DNA of 64,000 nt. Source: Neckera pumila (taxonomy: Eukaryota; Streptophyta; Bryopsida; Hypnales; Neckeraceae). Each line of letters opens with the position of its first letter. Within the stretch, counting starts at the first letter, position 1. The notes under the pieces were generated by a model. That model had not been told where the DNA came from. It made no database searches and was given only the letters and a program-made list of their open reading frames with translations. Where the stretch lies: contig OZ018411.1 in NCBI GenBank assembly GCA_963969595.1, forward strand, positions 25,046,545 to 25,110,544. Reading direction: 5' to 3'. Below, piece by piece: positions 57,715-64,000 of this stretch. The position numbers were made by a program, and so were the translations under genes.

Positions 57715-58515
57715 TGCGCTGCTGTACAAAAGGCTACCCAAAAGATATGTGATGGCAGTTTTGGCCATTCATTTTTCTTTGCATAATGTGAAACATAGTT
57801 ATCATTTTTTGGTTTGCACAATCAACATTGATATCTTATGCTATCCCCTCAAGTATACCAAATTTCCAGTTTCAAAAAACCAAAACTTGTTTGCAAAGAT
57901 ATGTAGGAAACATCCTTGCGCACATCTTTCCTTCAACAAGCATCTCCAAAAAAATTTCACAATTTCCTCCAAAGAGATTTTAGTGGGGATATGTCCAGTG
58001 CTCAAATTTTCGAAAATAGATCTCTTTATTGTAATTAGTTTTTTGCATTTTTTCTTCACACTAATACTAATATTGTCACTAGTAGTAGTGTGAAGAAAAA
58101 ATACAAAAGTCTAATTCTAGTAAAGAGATACCTATTTTAAAAAATTTGGGCACTGGACATACCCCCACTAAAATCTCTTTAGAGGAAATTGTGAAACTTT
58201 TTTGGAGATGCTTGTTGAAGGAAAGATGTGCGCAAGGATGTTTCCTACATATCTTCGCAAACGAATTAAAAAAATTCATCACTAGTGTTTTTTGTGAATT
58301 TTCATGTAAAACCGTGAAAAAATTAAAAAAACTCACCACAAATGAAGTTTTGTTTTTTAGAAACTGGAAATTGGTATACTTGAGGGGGATTGCGTAAGAT
58401 ATCAATGTTGATTGTGCAAACCAAAAAATGGTAACTATATTTCACATTATGCAAAGAAAAATGAATGGTAAAAACTGCCATCACATATCTTTTTGGTAGC
58501 CCTCTGTATTGTAGT
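57715..58515. mobile_element. Near-perfect 780-bp hairpin element
   Basis: Left arm about 57715-58066, right arm about 58085-58515, centre at CACTAGTAGTAGTG near 58075. Paired landmarks: ATATGTGATGGCAGTTTTGG with AACTGCCATCACATAT; TATGTAGGAAACATCCTTGC with GCAAGGATGTTTCCTACATA; ATTTTAGTGGGGATATGTCC with GGACATACCCCCACTAAAAT. The right arm has about 85 extra bases near 58262-58345. Flank-proximal CTACNNTACA-like ends could be a TA-type TIR. Mirror-image open frames in both arms reflect the palindrome. Confidence 0.85.
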
Positions 58516-58577
58516 TCAATGATGAGCTTCAAATAATGGTTGGTAGTTCAGTAGTGAATCAAGGACTCTGTACAGTA

Positions 58578-59590
58578 CAGTGCCCTCTAGAAAGTAAGGT
58601 AACTTTGGTGAAGTCTTTGCACAAACAATAAAATTAAGGGAAAACATGTCAACATATTGAAGGAAACATGGTCAATGCTGCATCATAAGCAGATTATGGA
58701 TTAGTTTTTTTGCATTATTAGAAAGCTCTAGACATATAGAAACATCTAGCTCTAAATATATATATTGCACAATTTGTAAAGATCACCATGAAATATAGTC
58801 ACAAGGGCTACCTTACTTTCCACACAAAATAGTAAAATTAGGTTGCTTTGAACTAATTTCTCGACATTTGACACTATATAATTATGTCATGTTATTGTAC
58901 AAGAATGCACCGCTTTTAAATTAGGTTTTGCTATAATTGGACTTGTGAACCTCCATGTGTACAAATAAAAATATTTGTAGAAATATTTGTTGACTTTGAT
59001 AGCTTGTAAAGTAACTTTCTTGGAGTAAGGCAACCTAATTGTTAATCTCTAAAGGACTAGTCATTTTTTGGCAACATAGCGATTTTGGGCAGTTCACTAC
59101 GAATGAAGTTTCTTAATGATTTTCTTTGAAAATTTTACACAACATGTGACCAAGGAGTGGTTTAAGGCCCAACAATTTTTGTAGCTTTTGATTACACAAT
59201 TAAAAAGTTATTGCATGATATGTGATTTTCTTTGAACTTTGGGCAACTCGGGCAGCTCAAAAAAATGATTTAAAAAAAAATTGAAAATTTGAAATTGGTT
59301 CTTTAGATGTACATGGGAAACTTTGAACCATTCAATTTCAATCAATGAATCAAAAGTTATGAGGAGTTTAAGTTTGAAGGTAGGTGTGGAGTCTTTGAAA
59401 ACCATAACTACCCGCAAACTAAAATTGCTCATAACTTTTGACTCATTGATTAAAATTGAATGATTTAAAGATTCTTTTGTATATATAAATCTAAAGAACC
59501 AATTTCAATTGCTATGTTGCCAAAAAAATGCAGCTTGGTCTTTTAGGGGTTAAGGCAACCTAATTTCACTATTTTGTATAGAGGGCATTA
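58578..59590. mobile_element. Tc1/mariner-like non-autonomous composite
   Basis: Left CAGTGCCCTCTAGAAAGTAA after TA; right CTATTTTGTATAGAGGGCAT followed by TATA. CAGTGCC with an AAGTA a few bases inside is a common style of Tc1/mariner end. The right end contains the whole TIR of the 103-bp MITEs, a half copy of which lies at about 58814-58870. A TTAA element is inserted at 59042-59553. No transposase frame. Confidence 0.6.
59042..59553 (+). mobile_element. TTAA-flanked MITE, family B, short copy
   Basis: Left TTAATCTCTAAAGGACTAG, right TTGGTCTTTTAGGGGTTAA; 512 bp. Shares CTACCCGCAAACTAAAATTG and CATAACTTTTGACTCATTGA with 9952-10896. The flanks both read GGCAACCTAATT, the composite's own end motif. 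Confidence 0.8.
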
Positions 59591-60427
59591 TACACTAATA
59601 AGGTAACTAGATCCATTCCTAACCCTTTGTGAAACTGTCTCCCTTATATTATCAAGACTTATAATTGATTAATTTTTGTTGATTAGACTTTTGGAGAAAA
59701 ATTCAATGGAATTTTTTTAATTTCTAAAATGCTTTCTTACAATTTTTTATGAATAGTTGATTTTTACAACTTTGAAAAGGGTATTAGGCACCTCTTAGTG
59801 CCCCTAGACTTGTCTAAAATCGTTCTTCAAAAAGTAAGAATTCAAGGGATGAGAGTTCATTAGTATCTCAAAAGATGAATGAACTTCACTTTAATTAGAT
59901 TATGAAAAAGGTTGATAATGGCTTTAAAAGCAGGGCTTGGTGTTGGGGAGGGATCAAGAATGGGTTTGACTACCTCACAGGTGAGAAGTGTTGGATAGTA
60001 AGCTTTTTACCAATGAGAGCTTCCAAAATCAAGAAGACCAAGGAATGTAATTTTAAATTTAAATTCTAAAACCAACAAAGACAACGGTAAAGACAAAAAT
60101 TTGGTCCTTTGTATAAAAAAATAACAAAAGCTTTGAGTTCCTTGGAATTGCAAGCATGGACCTTTAGAGGGGGGTTTCAAGGCTTCTCAATGTGAGTATA
60201 TAGAAGGTCTTAAAGTCATACGCAATAATTAAGCCTAAGCTGACACATACATCATTATGATCATCAAGCACAAAATTATATTCTAAAAAATAAATATCCG
60301 TATTCCTCATTTCTTCAAGAAATTTGGAATGTCTTTATCAAACACTTTTTGTCCTCCACTTTTTTTACAAAAAGAACCTTAAAAGGACAAAGCCTATCAC
60401 CAAGGTAGTCAATCAATAATGATTCAA
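59591..60427. other. AT-rich sequence, no gene seen
   Basis: No gene, RNA or paired repeat recognised. Confidence 0.3.
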
Positions 60428-61075
60428 TTAACCCCTAAAGGACCAACATGCATTTTTTGGCCGTATAGAAATTTTGGGCAGGTACATGTAACTAGAGATA
60501 TCCATATTTGAGGCTGAAATTTTAACAAAAGGTGGGGACGAGGAATATCTTCATGTGTACCAAGTTTCATGACATTTCAAAATACGAGTCAAAAGTTGTG
60601 ACCTAATATGTTTGTTTGTTTTTTGTAATTGGGCAGTTTGGGCAGATAAGAAAAAATCAATTTTCCGGAATTTTCTTTTTGAAATTGATTCTTGACATTT
60701 ATACATACTTAAAAAGCTTTGAGTCATTCCATTTCAATCAATGAATCAAAAGATATGAGGGTTTTTGGTTTGCGGGCAGTTATGGATTGTCTACTCTAAA
60801 AAAATCTTTAAAGTCAATTATTCAACTCAATTTTCAATATTTAAAAAAAAAAAAATCCTAGGATGTAGATTGATTATTACAACATTACAACCGTTGGGAT
60901 TGGAATTTTTAAATTCCATAATTAACTTTTTAACAATTTAGAATTTAGAATCATTTCTACTTCGTTCTACTTACTATTTTTTCCTATATGTTGTACAATT
61001 TCAAATGATGTGAAATTATTCAAGCATATAGACAACTTGTTTAGGAAACTGAATTCAAAGAAGCACCACCAACAC
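60428..61075 (+). mobile_element. TTAA family B element, 3'-truncated
   Basis: Left TTAACCCCTAAAGGACCAAC; then TCAAAAGATATGAGGGTTTT, GGTTTGCGGGCAGTTATGG and AAAGAAGCACCACC, the reverse-orientation landmarks of 9952-10896. Breaks off near 61075 without a right TTAA. Confidence 0.7.
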
Positions 61076-61378
61076 AGAATTAGACATTTTTGCACTTGGG
61101 AGGTGCAACATTGCACTTGGCTAGTATGGCATCTAAAATGGACAGTCTCAAATGTTGAGGGGGGGAGGGATTGCTGAAAACATCATTTGCTCTTACTAGG
61201 AGAAATTGCTTGGTGAAAAATTGTCAAACACTCCATTTTTTATAGATATTTCATGAAAACCTTTCACACTTTTCACTCCACACTACTTTGAAGACATACG
61301 ACTCTGCGCTTCACACTCAAGTACTTCTACATACCTACAACTACAAGGTCAAAGAGCATTGCATAATATCATACTTCA

Positions 61379-64000
61379 CTAATACATATTCAAATCATTC
61401 TGCAGACGTACGTCATCTAGGTTCTCCATCTGCATTGCCATGTATTCCAGAAGATGCGCTTTAGCCTCTGGTGGAATGATCACTGTCTCCCCTGTTTGCA
61501 CGCCATACACTGTAATCTTGGAACCTATAACAACACCACTTCTCCCTTGACAAGGGACATCCGTCCATGAATATATAGCGGCTTCCTTCTCAGTCCAGCC
61601 CAACATCTCACCAGACGGTTCCCATGTTGACTCCATACAGTTTGTGTACCTCACTCGATTACTACCTGCTTCATCATGTGCTCCAGGTCTCATAGTAGGC
61701 CAATACCACAGGACCTTCATCTTCGAGGCCCATGTCCCTTGACCGAATTCTAGCACCTTCCCTAAAAAAAAGGGTACTCCTCCTCTTACTTCCGCTAGTT
61801 CTACGGTAAGGGCTACATATTGCCCTACAACAACGTCATTCTCTGGATTGAATGGAGGAAACGGATCTTCCTCTGCATCTTGTCGTAGCCCTGGTATAAC
61901 TTCATTCCTTCTGCTTCGAATCCTCCCCCCAGTCACTCTTCGTGATGTTGCTTGTGCAGGTCTATCTCTGCGGGGTCCGAAATACCCCCTCCTCTCAGGA
62001 TTTGGCATTGTCGCCATGATCCTGTCAACTGTTGCACTGTCCATTCTATTTCCATCCTCATCAGCATCTGCACTTGGAATTGTACCTCCTTCCATGTCTG
62101 GAACAGTTCCATTGTCCCTGTTTTGGTTCAAGACATCGCTAGGTCAAAATGGTAAATCACGGATGCCTTCTCTATTTCGTTGTGGAAATTCCTCCAAATA
62201 CTCCTTGAAATCTTCTATTTCGTCCACCACTTCTATGATCCTGATCGGGTTGAAGCCTCTCTCTATCATCTTCTTCTTGTATGCAATGAACTCGTCTAAT
62301 GCTTTCAATTCCCTTTGATCAGCTATAAATACCTCCGCGAGGTCCGGTTTCTCTGCTACGCTTGGTAGTGAGTTCAAACACAAATGCCCTCTCGTTGGGC
62401 CCCACTCATCTGTGCAAAAATGCTTGTGTTGCACACGGACCAATCCATTCTCTACGTAAAACTTCATATGGTGCGGAAATGTGATGCCCGTCAGTGATTC
62501 CCCTCCTTGTAGTAAATGAGGTGTGATAAATGCCTTCCAATCGCGAATGTGCTCAAGCTTGCGAGCACTTACAAAAGCCTCTGTGTACAACGTTCCCTTC
62601 TCCACTAGTTGCAACATCTCCGTCAAAGTGTCTATGTCTCTCCTCTTCAATACATTTGAAATCACACTAAATTTCTTATCAATGTCCTCATGTGTATGGC
62701 CTACTATCAAAAAACAAAGATGCACTTCCTTGAAAAAACCAAGACCAACTAGTGCAGCACATATGGCAAACATGTAGGCATTCTTGTTCTCCCTCGTAGT
62801 GTTATCCGCTTGAATCCTCAACGTTGGTGGCAATGACCCCTTCCTTCGTTTCACGTCGCATATGACGTTCATCACCGACGTTACAACTTGATTGCTATCA
62901 TGTTTGTGGTGAGCATCTATCCACACGTCTGCATACAAGCCGATACCATGTACAAGTCCACCACATAAATGAGTTTTCACAAATCGGGATTCGATGTTCT
63001 TCACAGTCTGCCTCATCTTCGGTATCATGGTAGTATTCTGATCCATACCGTCCACAATCAAACACATGAAAAAGTCTGGAGTGATCATCGCGGACCTCTT
63101 GAATAACCAATAATCTCGCCTCTCTTCCATTTGATATCGAATGTGTAGCACGTACAGCTCTTTTATCTTCATCTTTGCGACTGCATTCGTGGTGGATTCC
63201 ATCCCACACTTCTACTCCCAACAATGATAGCACTTTGAAAACCGAGAGAACGGTGGGATTTGCACATGCGGAAATTCCTTCCGCCAAAGTCGACGAAACG
63301 AAGTCATCGACCACTCCGACCCGTCTACTAGTTTCTTCACTTCTTCGTTCACATATTGAAAAACGTCCAACTTGCTCATATTCATTGGCAACAGAATCAG
63401 TGGTAGCACCGCATTGTCCATTTTCCTGCGAATTGAACAATGGGGTTGTTGACATCCTGCTTCGTTGAAAAAAATGTTGAGGCTTTTTCTAGCTGCTGAC
63501 ATTTTTGCACTTTCCCTCTGCTGGCACCTATTTCCATGAATAGCTGCCACTCTGCCATATACAGCATGTGCTGTCTTCAATTGCTTCAAAAGCCTCTGAG
63601 AATAACCCAACGCCGCGGCGTAGCATGCATTACACACAACTATGCCATCTAGTTTTGTCACATACTTGTCTCTCATTGGACCCTCCGTGCGAGTGTAAAA
63701 GGCATTAAGCATTTGCATTATCCAAGTCGCACGTGCTTCGTACTTCTGCCCCCAGGCCATATATCGTTGGTCCAATATATATTTTGCATCTACATCATGT
63801 AAACAATTACGTTTACATGCTCCTCTCTCCTTCACACACATAACACTGTCAAGAGTAACTTTCTGACTAGCAGACTCCCCCCTCTCCCTCGGACTTCTCA
63901 CCCTCGCCCTTCGATTTGCCATTGAATACCTCCTCCTCGAAGCATGCTCAGGCAGTCCTTCAGTTCTTGTGAAATCCGCAGTGTTGCCTTTAGAGGATTG
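61379..64000 (-). pseudogene. Transposase-like reading frame (DUF7869-type), two in-frame stops, partial
   Basis: One minus-strand frame runs from the right window edge to TAG at 61379-61381, at least 870 codons, broken by TAG at 63212-63214 and TGA at 62144-62146. The first internal ATG is at 63922; the frame is open upstream of it. Counting from that ATG: a Cys-containing N part, a CYHC motif just before the TAG, LIVDGMDQ near 287-293, QADNTTRENKN near 371-381, and VGHTHEDID near 407-415, then a C part with FFLGKVLEF and KVLWYWP (tudor/BAH-like). These motifs mark a widespread uncharacterised eukaryotic family, from memory DUF7869 in Pfam. Acidic residues spaced like an RNase H-fold suggest a transposase, an inference. 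Both stops fall at one codon each with intact sequence on either side, so recent nonsense change, or unseen introns, are possible. Confidence 0.7.

Noticed and set aside
57749..58405. Mirror-image open frames with shared peptides on both strands
   Set aside because: They are the two arms of one palindrome, so the shared peptide reflects DNA symmetry and not a gene family.
61848..62318. 156-codon plus-strand frame in the transposase-like region
   Set aside because: Antisense of the minus-strand frame that carries the conserved motifs.
62898..63455. 185-codon minus-strand frame in another phase
   Set aside because: Out of phase with the motif-bearing frame, which continues through the same bases with family motifs.
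1..64000. CRISPR arrays, tRNA and rRNA genes, bacterial promoters
   Set aside because: Looked for; nothing with the right repeats, cloverleaf or conserved rRNA sequence. The introns and B3 factor show a eukaryotic plant-type genome.

Overview
The window looks like nuclear DNA of a land plant. It holds one recognisable host gene, a six-exon B3-domain transcription factor of the ABI3/VP1 type with B1, B2 and B3 blocks and short GT-AG introns. That gene is an island of moderate GC in a sea of AT-rich DNA built almost wholly of small non-autonomous DNA transposons. I suspect a non-seed plant (bryophyte or lycophyte) because the factor is short (545 aa) and the leader is long, but the sequence does not settle this.

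Layout. 1-22.9 kb: dense, nested miniature elements. They include TTAA-flanked piggyBac-type elements, TAA/TTA-flanked Tourist-like (PIF/Harbinger) elements, TA-flanked mariner-like elements, CACTATAAG-ended elements with 3-bp duplications, foldbacks, and a tandem array of a roughly 215-bp repeat. 22.9-29.6 kb: an inserted element carrying a G-rich 18-bp minisatellite, a promoter region with two ACGTGG cores, a leader of up to about 1.7 kb, and the ABI3-like gene. 29.7-37.6 kb: two inverted copies of a TTAA element around a 1.1-kb CACTA-like element, then a foldback and a MITE. 37.65-40.3 kb: a less repetitive stretch with a duplicated block and several strong splice donors, a candidate spliced transcript without clear coding capacity. 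40.5-45.4 kb: more MITEs, a GC-rich block and a 620-bp foldback. 45.5-48.4 kb: a decayed gag-like reading frame followed by LTR-like sequence with a TATA box. 48.6-61.1 kb: a minisatellite, more TTAA elements, a truncated promoter/first-exon candidate, a near-perfect 780-bp hairpin and a Tc1/mariner-like composite. 61.4 kb to the right edge: a minus-strand, transposase-like reading frame with two in-frame stops, running off the window.

Several insertions can be read at base resolution because uninterrupted relatives of the target lie elsewhere in the window. Two TTAA empty sites match the filled site at 20845-21768. A TTA empty site matches the Tourist-like insertion at 16823-17682. One mariner MITE sits exactly inside the TAA duplication of an older element. 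The observations I rate highest are the abundance of piggyBac-type MITEs in a plant-like genome, an in-frame 57-nt cassette exon that would split the B3 DNA-binding domain, the RNase H-like transposase candidate at the right edge, and a ~45-bp sequence module that recurs inside several unrelated element families.
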